Of a stretch of 64,000 bases of DNA, positions 37,961 through 47,839 are shown in pieces. The notes below the pieces were generated by a model. That model worked only from the letters and a program-made list of their open reading frames with translations, searched no databases and was not told the origin of the DNA. The DNA is taken from assembly GCF_002479495.1 (NCBI RefSeq), contig NZ_DLNQ01000005.1:629095-693094 (forward strand), written 5' to 3'. Positions within the stretch are counted from its first letter, which is position 1. Each line of letters opens with the position of its first letter. The DNA is from Brevundimonas sp. UBA7506. GTDB lineage: Bacteria > Pseudomonadota > Alphaproteobacteria > Caulobacterales > Caulobacteraceae. The translations under genes and the position numbers were made by a program.

Positions 37961-40111
37961 TCAGACGATCTTCCCGCTCGCCAGCACCGCCAGCAGCAGC
38001 AGGGCCACGATGTTGGTGATCTTGATCATCGGGTTCACGGCCGGACCGGAGGTGTCCTTATAGGGGTCGCCCACGGTGTCGCCGGTAACGGCGGCCTTGT
38101 GCGCTTCCGAGCCTTTGCCGTGGACCACGCCGTTCTTGTCGGTGAAGCCTTCCTCGATCAGCTTCTTGGCGTTGTCCCAGGCGCCGCCGCCTGAGGTCAT
38201 CGAGATGGCCACGAACAGGCCGGTCACGATCACCCCCATCAGCATGGCCCCCAGGGCGGCGAAGGCGTTGGCCTTGTCCGGCTGGATGAACAGCACCACG
38301 ACGAACAGGATGATCGGCGACAACACCGGCAGCAAGCTCGGCACGATCATCTCGCGGATGGCCGCCCCGGTCAGGATGTCCACCGCCCGGCCGTATTCCG
38401 GCTTGGTCTGGAAGGTCATGATGCCAGGGTTTTCCCGGAACTGACGACGCACCTCGGCCACGACCGCCTCAGCGGCGCGGCCCACCGCCGTCATCGACAT
38501 GCCGCCGAACAGGAAGGGCAGCAGCCCGCCGAACAGCAGACCCACGACGACGTAGGGGTTGGACAGGTCAAAAGCGACCGCCCCCATGCCGTGGAAGAAG
38601 CTGCCCGGCGCCGCTTCGGCCGAGAAGTGCTTCAGGTCCTCCACATAGGCGGCGAACAGCACCAGAGCGCCCAGACCCGCCGAACCGATGGCGTAACCCT
38701 TGGTCACGGCCTTGGTAGTGTTGCCCACGGCGTCCAGGGCGTCGGTCGAGACGCGAACCTCCGACGGCAGGCCCGCCATCTCGGCGATGCCGCCCGCGTT
38801 GTCGGTGACCGGACCAAAGGCGTCCAGGGCCACGATCATGCCCGCCACGCCCAGCATGGTCGTGGTGGCGATGGCGATGCCGAACAGACCGGCCAGCTGG
38901 AAGGCCGCGACGATGCCGACAATGATGGTCAGGGCCGGCAGGGCCGTGGATTCCAGCGAGACGGCCAGACCCTGGATAACATTGGTGCCGTGGCCCGAGA
39001 CCGAGGCGTTGGCCACCGACTTGACCGGACGGAAGCCCGTGCCGGTGTAGAATTCGGTGACGACCACGATAGCCGCCGTGACCAGCAAGCCGACGACGCC
39101 GGACCAGAACAGGTTCATCGGCTGGATCAGCAGGCCGCCAGACGTCTCGACCGCGCCGGGCACCAGGGAGTTGATGACCCACCAGACGGCGAGCACGGAC
39201 AGCACGCCGGTCACGATCAGTCCCTGATACAGGGCCCCCATGATGTTGCCGCTCTTGCCCAGGCGGACGAAGAAGGAGCCGATGATCGAGGTCACGATGC
39301 AGATGCCGCAGATCGCCAACGGCAGCATCATCATCACTTCGACATAGGGCTGGTTGCGGAAGAAGATGGCCGCCAGCACCATGGTCGCTACGGTCGTGAC
39401 CGCATAGGTCTCGAACAGGTCGGCGGCCATGCCGGCGCAGTCGCCGACGTTGTCGCCGACGTTGTCGGCGATGGTGGCGGCGTTGCGGGGATCATCCTCG
39501 GGGATTCCGGCCTCGACCTTGCCCACCATGTCGCCGCCCACGTCGGCGCCCTTGGTGAAGATGCCGCCGCCCAGTCGCGCGAAGATGGAGATCAGCGAGG
39601 CGCCGAAGCCCAGGGCCACCAGGCCGTCGACGACCGCGCGGCTGGTGCTGTCAAAGCCCATGCCCTGAGTCATGAAGGCGTAGTAGCCCGACACGCCCAG
39701 AAGGGCGCCGCCCGCCACGAACATGCCGGTGATGGCGCCCGAGCGGAAGGCCAGGTCCAGCCCCTTCGACAGGCTCTCGGACGCCGCCTGCGCCGTACGC
39801 ACATTGGCCCGCACGGAGATCAGCATCCCGGCGAACCCGGCCGCGCCCGACAGCACCGCCCCGATCAGGAACCCGAGCGCAGCCCAGGGCCCGATAAGCA
39901 AAAAGGCCGCGACCAAGATCACGACCCCCACCATACCAATCGTTGTGTACTGACGCTTCAGATAGGCCGACGCCCCCTCCTGGATCGCCGCGGCGATCTC
40001 TCGCATCCGGTCGTTACCGGTGCCGGCCTTCATCAGGGCGGCGGTCTGGACAGCGCCGTAGAGCACCCCCAGCGCGCCGGCCGCGATGGCCAGCCAAACA
40101 TAGTTCATCAT
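37961..40111 (-). CDS. hppA: Membrane-bound proton-translocating pyrophosphatase (K+-independent type)
   Basis: Hydrolyses pyrophosphate and pumps H+ across the inner membrane. The protein is 716 aa with about 16 helices and the substrate motifs [39 protein letters not shown] and [14 protein letters not shown]. Residue Lys in [11 protein letters not shown] occupies the position that separates K+-independent (Lys) from K+-dependent (Ala) enzymes, so potassium is not expected to be needed. ATG 40111 starts MMNYVW; a longer start at 40141 is less likely. It could recover energy from biosynthetic pyrophosphate. Confidence 0.96.
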   Translation of the reverse strand: MMNYVWLAIAAGALGVLYGAVQTAALMKAGTGNDRMREIAAAIQEGASAYLKRQYTTIGMVGVVILVAAFLLIGPWAALGFLIGAVLSGAAGFAGMLISVRANVRTAQAASESLSKGLDLAFRSGAITGMFVAGGALLGVSGYYAFMTQGMGFDSTSRAVVDGLVALGFGASLISIFARLGGGIFTKGADVGGDMVGKVEAGIPEDDPRNAATIADNVGDNVGDCAGMAADLFETYAVTTVATMVLAAIFFRNQPYVEVMMMLPLAICGICIVTSIIGSFFVRLGKSGNIMGALYQGLIVTGVLSVLAVWWVINSLVPGAVETSGGLLIQPMNLFWSGVVGLLVTAAIVVVTEFYTGTGFRPVKSVANASVSGHGTNVIQGLAVSLESTALPALTIIVGIVAAFQLAGLFGIAIATTTMLGVAGMIVALDAFGPVTDNAGGIAEMAGLPSEVRVSTDALDAVGNTTKAVTKGYAIGSAGLGALVLFAAYVEDLKHFSAEAAPGSFFHGMGAVAFDLSNPYVVVGLLFGGLLPFLFGGMSMTAVGRAAEAVVAEVRRQFRENPGIMTFQTKPEYGRAVDILTGAAIREMIVPSLLPVLSPIILFVVVLFIQPDKANAFAALGAMLMGVIVTGLFVAISMTSGGGAWDNAKKLIEEGFTDKNGVVHGKGSEAHKAAVTGDTVGDPYKDTSGPAVNPMIKITNIVALLLLAVLASGKIV

Positions 40112-40290
40112 GGCGTTTCCAAGCCCTTGTGCAACGAGCACACGGATCCTTGGCGCGGGCGGGCTTTGCGCCTCTCACCGCCTTCCGGTCCCCCCGTGCG
40201 CCTACGGACGCAACCTCACGTCCCCCGGGAATTGCGGCTCAACTGTGTCAAATGCAGCGCTGTGAAGCAACAGCGGTTTCCGAGGCGGCT

Positions 40291-40716
40291 TCAGACGCCC
40301 TGCATGCCCGTGCGGCGCCGAGGCGTCTGGCTGACGACCTCGACGCGGGTCACGGCGCCGCGCCCGATCAGGGTCGAGGCGGAGCGGATCAGACTGGCGC
40401 TCAGGGCCGCCGTGTCCAGCGCCACCCAGGTGTTGGGCAGGACGAAGGGCGTGCGGTGCCCGGCGCGGACCAGGGCGTCGCGCAGATAGGCCTCCTTGGC
40501 GCGCACCGCCTCGACCGTATGGCCCGCGCCCAGATGCAGCTTCAGCACGATGAAGACATAGTTGCGCACCCGCCCGTCAGTGATGACCGGCAAGCCCATG
40601 CCGGGCAGGTTCAGAACGGCGGCGACGGGTTCGGCCTTCTCGTTGGCCTGTACGGTTCCAGCCACCGCAGAGGCGGTCAGAAGGGCTCCAGCCTGAATCA
40701 GGGCGCGACGTTGCAT
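40291..40716 (-). CDS. Exported hypothetical protein
   Basis: A 141 aa protein with a Sec- or Tat-like signal (MQRRALIQAGALLTASAVAG, cleavage near VQANEK) and a mature part with LPVITDGRVRNYVFIVLKLH and KEAYLRDALVRAGHR. The pattern (KLxL..., AYLRDALV) recalls FliL-like domains only faintly; no function is assigned. The 179 bases between it and hppA hold no other gene. It precedes no gene in its own direction before hppA; thiL lies upstream. Confidence 0.75.
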   Translation of the reverse strand: MQRRALIQAGALLTASAVAGTVQANEKAEPVAAVLNLPGMGLPVITDGRVRNYVFIVLKLHLGAGHTVEAVRAKEAYLRDALVRAGHRTPFVLPNTWVALDTAALSASLIRSASTLIGRGAVTRVEVVSQTPRRRTGMQGV

Positions 40717-40758
40717 GAAGCCACCTTGCCCTGCCCCGGTTAGGATTCCGTTGCGGCC

Positions 40759-41748
40759 CTAGTCGTGCGTCCAGCCGGTGCGGGTCGGAACGATCTCCTG
40801 ACCCAGATGGCGCACGGCCACGCCCTTGCCCTCGACCACGCGGCCCATGCGGGTCAGGCGCAGGTGGCGGCGCTCGGCCTCGCGTCGCAGGGCGTTCTCG
40901 GCGCCGGCGGGGACGGTCAGGATGATCTCATAATCGTCGCCGCCGGTGGCCAGCAACTCCAACGCGGCCTGCGGGTCGACACGGCTGTCCAACCAGGCCT
41001 GAGCCGCCGCCGACAGGGGCAGGACTTCGAGATCCAGCTCGACGCCCACACCGCTGGCCTCGGCGATGTGGCCGGCGTCAGCCAGCAGGCCGTCAGAGAC
41101 GTCGGCGCTGGCGGTGGCCAGGCCGCGCACGACCGGGGCGAACTCCAGACGCGGCATGGGGGTGCGGTAGGCGGCCTCCAGCGCGTCCATGCGCTCGGGC
41201 TCCAGCGACAGGACGCCTTGCGCCGCCTGCAGCCCCAGCCAACCGTCGCCGATCGTGCCGGTGACGAAGACCAGGTCGCCCGGGCGCGCGCCGCCCCGGC
41301 TGACCGTCGAGGACGACGGCGCCCAGCCCATCAGGGTGGCGGAAAAACTGGCCGGTCCCGGCGTCTTGACCGTGTCGCCGCCCAGCAGGGCGATGTCGAA
41401 GATGGCCTGATCGCGCCGCAGCCCGGCGACGAAGGCTTCGCGCTCGGGCCAGCCGCAGCGCTCGGACCAGTGGCAGGCCAGCAAATAGCCGAAGGGCTCA
41501 GCTCCCTTGGCCGCCAAATCAGACAGGTTCACGCGCAGCAGCTTCTGCGCCACCGTGTCCAGAGGGTCGTCGGGCAGGAAGTGGACGCCCTCGATAATGG
41601 CGTCCTTGGTCAGGATCAGATCATGCCCCGGACGCGAGGGCAGCACGGCGACGTCGTCGGCCAGCCCCCTCGCCCATTCCGCGTGCGCCAGCGGCTTCAG
41701 TAACCGCTGGATGGTCTCGAATTCGCCTGCGACGTCAATCGCGGGCAT
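40759..41748 (-). CDS. thiL: Thiamine-monophosphate kinase
   Basis: Phosphorylates thiamine phosphate to the active diphosphate. The 329 aa protein has the family sequence [57 protein letters not shown] and [20 protein letters not shown]. It overlaps the nusB 3' end by 14 bases. It closes the glyA-nrdR-rib-nusB-thiL run. Confidence 0.95.
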   Translation of the reverse strand: MPAIDVAGEFETIQRLLKPLAHAEWARGLADDVAVLPSRPGHDLILTKDAIIEGVHFLPDDPLDTVAQKLLRVNLSDLAAKGAEPFGYLLACHWSERCGWPEREAFVAGLRRDQAIFDIALLGGDTVKTPGPASFSATLMGWAPSSSTVSRGGARPGDLVFVTGTIGDGWLGLQAAQGVLSLEPERMDALEAAYRTPMPRLEFAPVVRGLATASADVSDGLLADAGHIAEASGVGVELDLEVLPLSAAAQAWLDSRVDPQAALELLATGGDDYEIILTVPAGAENALRREAERRHLRLTRMGRVVEGKGVAVRHLGQEIVPTRTGWTHD

Positions 41749-42274
41749 CGCGCGCCACGCCGTCGAGCGCCGCGTTCACGAACTTGGCTTCGGCGTCGTC
41801 GAAGAAGGCCTTGGCCAGCTCGACATACTCGTCGATCACGATTTCACGCGGCACGTCGGGCTTGGACTTCAGCTCCCAGGCGCCGCAGCGCAGCAGGGCG
41901 CGAAGCGTGGCGTCCAGCCGCTCCAGACGCCAGTTGGACGCCAGACGGGCCTTGACCGCCTCGTCGATACCGCGCTGGTCCTCGACCACGCCGTGGACGA
42001 TGTCCGAGAACCAGTCCTCGTCGGCCTCGGCCAGGGGGGCGCCGTCGATGTCAGCGTCGAAGCGATGATTGCGGAATTCCTTGACGACGACTTCGACGCC
42101 CTCGCCCGCCAGCTCCATCTGATAGAGGGCCTGAACGGCGGCCAGACGAGCAACCGTGCGGGCGCGGCGCTGACGCGACGTCAGTTGCGGCTCGGCGCGG
42201 GCCTTATCGGCCTCGGCCAGTTGAGCCATGACTTCGGCGACGGTGGCCGGGGTGGTGTTGGTCGGCTCGGTCAC
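41735..42274 (-). CDS. nusB: Transcription antitermination protein NusB
   Basis: Binds boxA RNA with S10 to support rRNA antitermination. The 179 aa helical protein has [20 protein letters not shown] near residue 40 and the C-terminal [20 protein letters not shown] with [12 protein letters not shown], diagnostic of NusB. Its start GTG 42274 overlaps the ribH stop by four bases (GTGA), so it is coupled to riboflavin gene translation. Confidence 0.95.
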   Translation of the reverse strand: MTEPTNTTPATVAEVMAQLAEADKARAEPQLTSRQRRARTVARLAAVQALYQMELAGEGVEVVVKEFRNHRFDADIDGAPLAEADEDWFSDIVHGVVEDQRGIDEAVKARLASNWRLERLDATLRALLRCGAWELKSKPDVPREIVIDEYVELAKAFFDDAEAKFVNAALDGVARDARD

Positions 42275-42732
42275 GAGGCCAGTCCTCCGCGCAGGCGCTT
42301 GCGCAGCGCTATCAGGTCCAGACAGGCGCGAGCGGCGCCGCCGCCCTTGTCGCCCTCGCTCATCCGGGCGCGCGCCCAGGTCTGGTCTTCGTCCTCGGTC
42401 GTCAGTATGCCGTTGCCGATGGCCAGGCCCTTGAGGCCCAGATGCATGATGCCGGCGGCCGACTGATCCGAGACGATCTCGAAATGATAGGTCTCGCCGC
42501 GAATGACGCAGCCAAGCGCGACATAGCCGTCATAGCGGGGCGCGGTCGGAAAGCGGCCGGCCTCCTCGGCCATGGCGATGGCGGTCGGGACCTCCAGGGC
42601 GCCGGGCACAGTGACGACGTCGAACTGAACGCCTTGCGCGCGCAGGGCGTCCTTGGCCCCTTCAAGAAGGGCGTCAGCCAGATCGTCGTAGTAGCGCGCC
42701 TCGACGATCAGGACGCGGGTGGGGTCGTTCAG
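42271..42732 (-). CDS. ribH: 6,7-dimethyl-8-ribityllumazine synthase, apparent CTG start
   Basis: Condenses dihydroxybutanone phosphate with the pyrimidine intermediate, the penultimate step of riboflavin synthesis. The 153 aa product reads (CTG)[21 protein letters not shown], then [30 protein letters not shown] and [13 protein letters not shown], all typical. No ATG, GTG or TTG lies in frame before the N-terminal strand; the first GTG is 42 codons in, at VPGALE, which would delete essential sequence. CTG 42732 overlaps the ribBX stop as CTGA, parallel to the ATGA/GTGA junctions of its neighbours. GGAG lies 10 bases upstream. ATC 42735 is the only other upstream choice. Confidence 0.88.
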   Translation of the reverse strand: MNDPTRVLIVEARYYDDLADALLEGAKDALRAQGVQFDVVTVPGALEVPTAIAMAEEAGRFPTAPRYDGYVALGCVIRGETYHFEIVSDQSAAGIMHLGLKGLAIGNGILTTEDEDQTWARARMSEGDKGGGAARACLDLIALRKRLRGGLAS

Positions 42733-43865
42733 GATTGGTCTTCTCCGTCCATATCGCGCCAGCCCACGATGCGCAGGCCGTAGCCTTCAAGCGCCGTTGG
42801 ATTGGGCCGCGTCGAGCTCATCACGATCATGTCTTTGACGCCGAGGTCGAGCAGAATCTGGGCGCCGACGCCATAGGCTTTCAGCGAACGATCCACGGCG
42901 GCGGGCTTGGTCGAGCCCCCGAGGCGCTCGGCCAGGCCGTGCAGGCCGGGATCGCGCAGGAAGACGACGACGCCAGGACCGTCATTGACGGTCAAGGCCT
43001 GCATCGCCTTCGGAATATAGTCCTGACGCGCCTCGACATGGCCCAGCAGGTCGGCGGCGAAGTCGATCTGGTGCATCCGCACCACGGTCGGCTTGGTCGG
43101 GTCGATGTCGCCGCGCACCAGGGCGATGTGTTCGGCGCCCTCGATGGTGTTGCGGTACAGGATCAGTTTGAACGGCCCGCCGTGGACGCTCTCGAACGGC
43201 GTCTCCAGCACGCGCTCGACGAAGCGCTCGGTACGACGGCGGTAGGCGATCAGGTCGGCGATGGTGCCGATCTTCAGGCCATGCAGCTGGGCGAAGGCGA
43301 TGAGGTCGGGCATCCGCGCCATCTCGCCGTCGTCCTTGATGATCTCGCAGATCACGCCGGACGGGTTCAGGCCAGCCATGCGGCTGATATCAACAGCGGC
43401 TTCAGTGTGGCCCGCACGGACCAGAACGCCGCCGTCACGCGCGACCAGGGGGAAGATGTGGCCGGGCGAGACGATGTCGTCCACACCGCGCGTCGGGTCG
43501 GTGGCGACCTGAATGGTGTGCGAACGGTCGGCGGCGGAGATGCCGGTCGTCACGCCTTCCTTGGCCTCGATCGAGACGGTGAAGGCGGTTTTCATGCTCT
43601 CGCGATTGTCCGCGGCCATCGGCGGCAGGCGCAACTGCCGGGCGCGATCCCCTGTCACAGCTAGGCAGACCAGGCCGCGCGCATGGCGGATCATGAAGTT
43701 GATCTGGTCCGGCGTGGCGAACTGGGCCGGAATGACGATATCGCCCTCGTTCTCGCGATCCTCGGCGTCGACCAGGATGTAGGGGCGGCCGTTGCGGGCG
43801 TCCTCGAGAATGTCCTCGATCGAGCTGATCGGGCTGTCGGTATTGTGGACGGCCAGTTTCATCAT
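42729..43865 (-). CDS. ribBX: RibBX: DHBP synthase with degenerate GTP-cyclohydrolase-II-like tail
   Basis: Makes 3,4-dihydroxy-2-butanone 4-phosphate from ribulose 5-phosphate. Residues about 10-210 are a complete Rib[33 protein letters not shown] and [19 protein letters not shown]. The last 160 residues ([11 protein letters not shown]..., VVFLRDPG) resemble RibA but lack the three zinc cysteines and the catalytic motif, as described for proteobacterial RibBX. It therefore should not supply GTP cyclohydrolase II, which must be elsewhere. ATG 43865 follows AGGAG and overlaps the ribE stop (ATGA). Confidence 0.92.
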   Translation of the reverse strand: MMKLAVHNTDSPISSIEDILEDARNGRPYILVDAEDRENEGDIVIPAQFATPDQINFMIRHARGLVCLAVTGDRARQLRLPPMAADNRESMKTAFTVSIEAKEGVTTGISAADRSHTIQVATDPTRGVDDIVSPGHIFPLVARDGGVLVRAGHTEAAVDISRMAGLNPSGVICEIIKDDGEMARMPDLIAFAQLHGLKIGTIADLIAYRRRTERFVERVLETPFESVHGGPFKLILYRNTIEGAEHIALVRGDIDPTKPTVVRMHQIDFAADLLGHVEARQDYIPKAMQALTVNDGPGVVVFLRDPGLHGLAERLGGSTKPAAVDRSLKAYGVGAQILLDLGVKDMIVMSSTRPNPTALEGYGLRIVGWRDMDGEDQS

Positions 43866-44452
43866 GCGGTCTCCTGCCAGCGCGCGAGGTAGCGCGCCAG
43901 CATGTCGATCTCCAGGTTGACCTTGTCGCCGACCTTGAGGCCGCCGAGCGTGGTCGCATCCCACGTATGCGGAATGATGTTCAAGTCGAAGCGGCGCTCT
44001 TGCACCCCATTCACGGTCAGGGAAACCCCATCGACGGTGATTGAGCCCTTCGGCGCGATAAATCGGTGCAGAGGCGCCGGCGCCTCGACCACGATCCGAT
44101 GCGACCCGCCCTCGGGCGTGATGGAGATCACCTCGCCCAGACCGTCGACATGACCCGAGACGATGTGGCCGCCCAGTTCGTCGCCCAGCCTGGCTGCGCG
44201 CTCCAGATTGACGCGGGTGTTCTCGGCCCAGTCGCCGAGTTTGGTCTTGGACAGGGTCTCGCCCGAGACCTCGACCGCGAACCAGCCTTCGCCCTTTTCG
44301 GTCACGGTTAGGCAGCAGCCCGCGTGGCTGATGGAGGCGCCGAGGTCGATGCCGGCCGTGTCCCACACGGTCTCGATCTCATAGCGACGGTCGCGGTCGG
44401 TTTGGCGGACGCTGCGGACGCGGCCGATGTCGGTGACGATGCCGGTGAACAT
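43862..44452 (-). CDS. ribE: Riboflavin synthase alpha chain
   Basis: Dismutates two lumazine molecules to riboflavin. The 196 aa protein shows the two internal repeats: MFTGIVTDIGRVRSV and GGHIVSGHVDGLGEV, plus DGVSLTVNGV. ATG 44452 with GGAG upstream gives the invariant MFTGI start; an in-frame ATG at 44485 is too long. A 60-base gap to ribD contains a 9-base repeat array shared with gor. Confidence 0.96.
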   Translation of the reverse strand: MFTGIVTDIGRVRSVRQTDRDRRYEIETVWDTAGIDLGASISHAGCCLTVTEKGEGWFAVEVSGETLSKTKLGDWAENTRVNLERAARLGDELGGHIVSGHVDGLGEVISITPEGGSHRIVVEAPAPLHRFIAPKGSITVDGVSLTVNGVQERRFDLNIIPHTWDATTLGGLKVGDKVNLEIDMLARYLARWQETA

Positions 44453-44477
44453 GGAAACTCCGGTCCCTTCGGACCCC

Positions 44478-44514
44478 AAAAACATAGTCTGAATAGTCTG
44501 AATCGTCTGAAATC
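44478..44514 (-). promoter_or_regulatory. 37-base leader with three 9-base repeats upstream of ribE
   Basis: On the minus strand three TTCAGAC copies occur with 9-base period (plus-strand GTCTGAA at 44487, 44496 and 44505), then a TGTTTTT stretch, 26 bases before ribE. The 37 bases match the sequence upstream of gor (54640-54676) at 32 positions. A short hairpin (GGTCC-GAA-GGGACC, overlapping by one base) sits between it and ribE. It could be an operator or RNA leader. Confidence 0.55.
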
Positions 44515-45148
44515 AGCCGTCGAAGCGCGCGTAGCGTTCCCACAGGTCGTTTCCGACAGGCTCGACGCCCAGACGACGGAACTTGGGGGCGTCGGCCAGC
44601 TTTGCAAGCGCCAGCGAGGCGACGCAGGGCCTGCCCTCCCCGCCCAGCAGGATCGGGGCGCGGAACCACTCGATGGCGTCCACCACGCCCGCCTGCAGGA
44701 AGGAGGCGGCGACGCGGCCTCCGCCCTCGACCAGCAGAGAGCCGACGCCGCGCGCGGTCAGGGCGTCGAGGACGGCGGCGATGGCGGGGCGAGCGTCGTC
44801 GGCGGCGACGGCGACCACCTCGGTCTGGCCGACGGCGTGGGGCGCGGCAGTGGTCAGGATCAGGGTGTTTCCGCTGGCGACCTTGGCCGTCCCGGGCGTA
44901 CGCAGACGGCTGTCGAGGACGACGCGCAGCGGATGCGTCCCGGCGTAGTCAGGAAGACGCACGGTCAGTTCCGGGTCGTCGGCCAGCACCGTCTCGACGC
45001 CGACCAGGATGGCGTCATGGGCGGCGCGCAGGCGGTGGCCCTGCTGGCGGGCTTCCGGTCCGGTGATCCACTGGCTTTCGCCCGAGGCCGTAGCGATGCG
45101 GCCGTCCAGCGTCGTCGCCAGCTTCAGGGTGACGCGCGGGCGCATCAC
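44513..45148 (-). CDS. RibD-type reductase domain protein (no deaminase domain)
   Basis: A 211 aa protein corresponding to the C-terminal reductase half of RibD, which reduces the ribosylamino-uracil intermediate with [57 protein letters not shown] and [14 protein letters not shown]. The zinc-binding deaminase half (HAE, PCxxxxC) is missing, so the deaminase must be a separate protein. The start GTG 45148 overlaps the nrdR stop (GTGA); the ATG next to it at 45145 is equally possible. Confidence 0.87.
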   Translation of the reverse strand: MMRPRVTLKLATTLDGRIATASGESQWITGPEARQQGHRLRAAHDAILVGVETVLADDPELTVRLPDYAGTHPLRVVLDSRLRTPGTAKVASGNTLILTTAAPHAVGQTEVVAVAADDARPAIAAVLDALTARGVGSLLVEGGGRVAASFLQAGVVDAIEWFRAPILLGGEGRPCVASLALAKLADAPKFRRLGVEPVGNDLWERYARFDG

Positions 45149-45621
45149 CGCGGGTCGTCGGGCTTGGTCTCGTCGAAGCCCTCGTCGCCGAGGAATTTGG
45201 CGAAGTCGCCCGTGTGGCGGAAATCCTTGTAGACCGAGGCGTAGCGGACGTAGGCGACCTCATCGACCGACTTCAGGGCCTTCATAATGAAGTCGCCGAC
45301 GATGTGCGACGGGATCTCGGTCTCGCCCAGGCTTTCCAGCTGGCGCACGATGCGGCTGACCAGCAGCTCGACCTGATCGGGCTGGACCGGACGCTTGCGC
45401 AGGGCGATGCCCAGCGAGCGTTCCAGCTTGTCGCGGTCGAAGGGGGTGCGGCGGCCGTTCCGTTTCAGGATGACCAGTTCGCGCAGCTGCACCCGCTCGA
45501 AGGTGGTGAAGCGCCCGTTGCACTGCGGACAGGACCGACGGCGGCGGATGGCCGCGCCGTCGTCAGACGGGCGGCTGTCCTTGACCTGGGTGTCGGCGTT
45601 TCCGCAGAAGGGGCACTTCAT
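45145..45621 (-). CDS. nrdR: Transcriptional repressor NrdR
   Basis: ATP/dATP-sensing repressor of ribonucleotide reductase genes. The 158 aa protein has an N-terminal zinc ribbon ([17 protein letters not shown], then [19 protein letters not shown]) and an ATP-cone domain ([20 protein letters not shown]). No NrdR box was found in its own upstream region, and no nrd gene is in the window. It lies 12 bases after glyA in the usual order. Confidence 0.96.
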   Translation of the reverse strand: MKCPFCGNADTQVKDSRPSDDGAAIRRRRSCPQCNGRFTTFERVQLRELVILKRNGRRTPFDRDKLERSLGIALRKRPVQPDQVELLVSRIVRQLESLGETEIPSHIVGDFIMKALKSVDEVAYVRYASVYKDFRHTGDFAKFLGDEGFDETKPDDPR

Positions 45622-45633
45622 CCAGTCGACCTC

Positions 45634-46917
45634 TTAGCGATAGATCGGGAAGCGGGCGGTCAGTTCGCGCACCTGGGCGGCGACGCCCGCGACGACGGCC
45701 GGATCGGCTTCGTCGCCGCCGTTCATCGACGAGACGACGTCGGCGATCCAGTGGCCGATCTGCTTGAACTCTTCCTCGCCGAAGCCGCGCGTGGTGCCGG
45801 CCGGGGTGCCCAGACGGACGCCCGAGGTGACGGTGAAGGGCGCGGTGTCGAAAGGCACGCCGTTCTTGTTGCAGGTCATCAGGGCCTTCTCGAGCTCATG
45901 CTCGGTGGCCTTGCCGGTCACGCCCTTGGGACGCAGATCGACCAGCATCAGGTGGCTGTCGGTGCCGCCCGAGACGATGGCCAGACCGCGCTCGACCAGG
46001 ACGCCGGCCAGGGCCTGGGCGTTCTTGACCACCTGTTGGGCGTAATCCTTGAACTCGGGCTTCAGCGCTTCGCCGAAGGCCACGGCCTTGGCGGCGATGA
46101 CGTGCTCCAGCGGGCCGCCCTGCAGACCGGGGAAGACGGCGGAGTTGATCTTCTTGCCCAGGTCCGCGTCGTTGGACAGGATCATGCCGCCGCGCGGGCC
46201 GCGCAGGGTCTTGTGCGTCGTGGTGGTGACGACGTGGGCGTGCGGGATCGGGTCGGGATAGACGCCGCCGGCGATCAGACCCGCATAGTGGGCCATGTCG
46301 ACCATCAAATAGGCGCCGACCGAATCGGCGATCTCGCGGAAGCGCTTGAAGTCGATGTGACGCGAATAGGCCGAGGCGCCGGCCAGGATCAGCTTGGGCT
46401 TCTCCTTCTGGGCCATTTCGGCGACGTGGTCATAGTCGATCAGATGGGTGTCTTCGCGGACCTTGTAGGTCACGGGGCGGAACCACTTGCCCGACTGGTT
46501 GGCGGGCGAACCGTGGGTCAGGTGACCGCCGCAGGCCAGGTCCATGCCCAGGAAGGTGTCGCCGGGCTGCAGCAGGGTGAAGAAGACGGCCTGGTTTGCC
46601 TGGGCGCCCGAGTGGGGCTGGACGTTGGCGAAGGCGGCGCCGAACAGCTCCTTGGCGCGCTCGCGGGCCAGGTCTTCGGTGACGTCCACGAACTCGCAGC
46701 CGCCGTAGTAGCGACGGCCCGGATAGCCCTCGGCGTACTTGTTGGTCAGGACCGAACCCTGAGCGTCCAGCACCGCCTGCGAGACGATGTTTTCCGAAGC
46801 GATCAGCTCGATCTGCTCCTTCTGGCGGCCAAGCTCGCCCTGGATGCCCTTGAAGATCGCCGGATCAGCGTCGGCGAGGCTCTTGGAGAAGTACGAGTCG
46901 TGGGTGAAGGCGGTCAC
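45634..46917 (-). CDS. glyA: Serine hydroxymethyltransferase
   Basis: PLP enzyme converting serine and tetrahydrofolate to glycine and methylene-THF, the main one-carbon source. The 427 aa protein has [55 protein letters not shown] and the PLP lysine in [17 protein letters not shown]. It is the first gene of the cluster with nrdR and rib genes. The 178-base gap upstream serves it and the divergent IPTL protein gene. Confidence 0.97.
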   Translation of the reverse strand: MTAFTHDSYFSKSLADADPAIFKGIQGELGRQKEQIELIASENIVSQAVLDAQGSVLTNKYAEGYPGRRYYGGCEFVDVTEDLARERAKELFGAAFANVQPHSGAQANQAVFFTLLQPGDTFLGMDLACGGHLTHGSPANQSGKWFRPVTYKVREDTHLIDYDHVAEMAQKEKPKLILAGASAYSRHIDFKRFREIADSVGAYLMVDMAHYAGLIAGGVYPDPIPHAHVVTTTTHKTLRGPRGGMILSNDADLGKKINSAVFPGLQGGPLEHVIAAKAVAFGEALKPEFKDYAQQVVKNAQALAGVLVERGLAIVSGGTDSHLMLVDLRPKGVTGKATEHELEKALMTCNKNGVPFDTAPFTVTSGVRLGTPAGTTRGFGEEEFKQIGHWIADVVSSMNGGDEADPAVVAGVAAQVRELTARFPIYR

Positions 46918-47095
46918 TGGCGGGCATCCCGAGGGCTGAGGGCGGAAACGGCGCCCCTATCTAGGCCGCGCCGCCGGACACCACAACATCTGGTGGCCCC
47001 GCGACCGATCCGCCCACACGCACAACAAGGTTCGAATATTGCCGTAACAATGCTAGTGCAAAGCCAAGCTTTGTAAAATCTTCGGGGGAGCGCCC

Positions 47096-47830
47096 ATGAA
47101 ATCCTTGCTTGGCGGCCTGGCCGCGGCAGCCTGCCTGATGTCGGCGCCTCAAGTCGCCGCGCAGGCGGTCACCTACTATGTCCAGAGCGCGCCATACGAC
47201 AGCGTGAGCAACTACACAGCCTGCCCTTTGGGCGGCTGCACCGCCACGTTCACCACGTCGCAACGCGTCTCGGGCTCCTTCACGATCTTCGGCGCCCTCA
47301 CGCCGAACATGGTCGATGAGGTCATCGACGTTCGCCTGGGCGACCTGAACCTCAGCGACGGGCAGAACACCTTCCAGACCGACTTCTTGAACTGGAGCAT
47401 CGTTGCACAAACCGCTCAGGTCTCGACCGACGCCAGCGGCAACCTGACCTACTTCGAGTTCAAGTTTGACAAGATGCACGGGCTGCCCGTGGCTCAGGCC
47501 AACGCAGCCGACCCCAAGTCCTACGTGACGTCCATCTACCTCGCCAATACGCCGGGCGGCAGCTACGCCTTCGTGCAAAGCAACAGCCTGTGCATGATCC
47601 GAGGCGACAACACAGGCGGCAACACCTACGGGCTGGGGTGCATTAACGCGACGTCAAACGCTCCCCAGGGCGCGTCGCAGGCGGCGTCCTCAGCGGTGAC
47701 GATCTCGCTGACCCCTCCGCCCCCGCCTGCGGCGGTGCCGACCCTGTCGGAATGGGCGATGATCCTGCTGGGGGTTCTGCTGGCGGGTGGAGCCGCACTT
47801 CAGCTGCAACGGCGTCGCCAAACGGCCTGA
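47096..47830 (+). CDS. Exported IPTL-CTERM-like sorting protein
   Basis: A 244 aa secreted protein: signal peptide (SLLGGLAAAACLMSAPQVAA), a mature beta-rich region with paired Cys (TACPLGGCTATF, LCMIRGDNTG, LGCINATS), a Pro-rich spacer (PPPPPAAVP) and a C-terminal sorting-type tripartite end: VPTLSEWAMILLGVLL, helix and Arg cluster RRRQ. This matches the IPTL-CTERM pattern (IPTLSEW-like), read by an unknown sorting or exosortase-like enzyme; none is in the window. Codon choice looks less GC-rich than neighbours. Confidence 0.8.
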   Translation: MKSLLGGLAAAACLMSAPQVAAQAVTYYVQSAPYDSVSNYTACPLGGCTATFTTSQRVSGSFTIFGALTPNMVDEVIDVRLGDLNLSDGQNTFQTDFLNWSIVAQTAQVSTDASGNLTYFEFKFDKMHGLPVAQANAADPKSYVTSIYLANTPGGSYAFVQSNSLCMIRGDNTGGNTYGLGCINATSNAPQGASQAASSAVTISLTPPPPPAAVPTLSEWAMILLGVLLAGGAALQLQRRRQTA

Positions 47831-47839
47831 CGCAGAGGA

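Noticed and set aside
42733..44366. Long frame that would fuse extra sequence to RibBX
   Set aside because: The region upstream of 43865 in this frame lies inside ribE and reads as Arg/Gly-rich shadow; AGGAG and ATGA mark the real start.
44453..44512. FMN riboswitch before ribE
   Set aside because: The gap is only 60 bases and lacks the long conserved RFN fold; the repeat array is the only visible structure.
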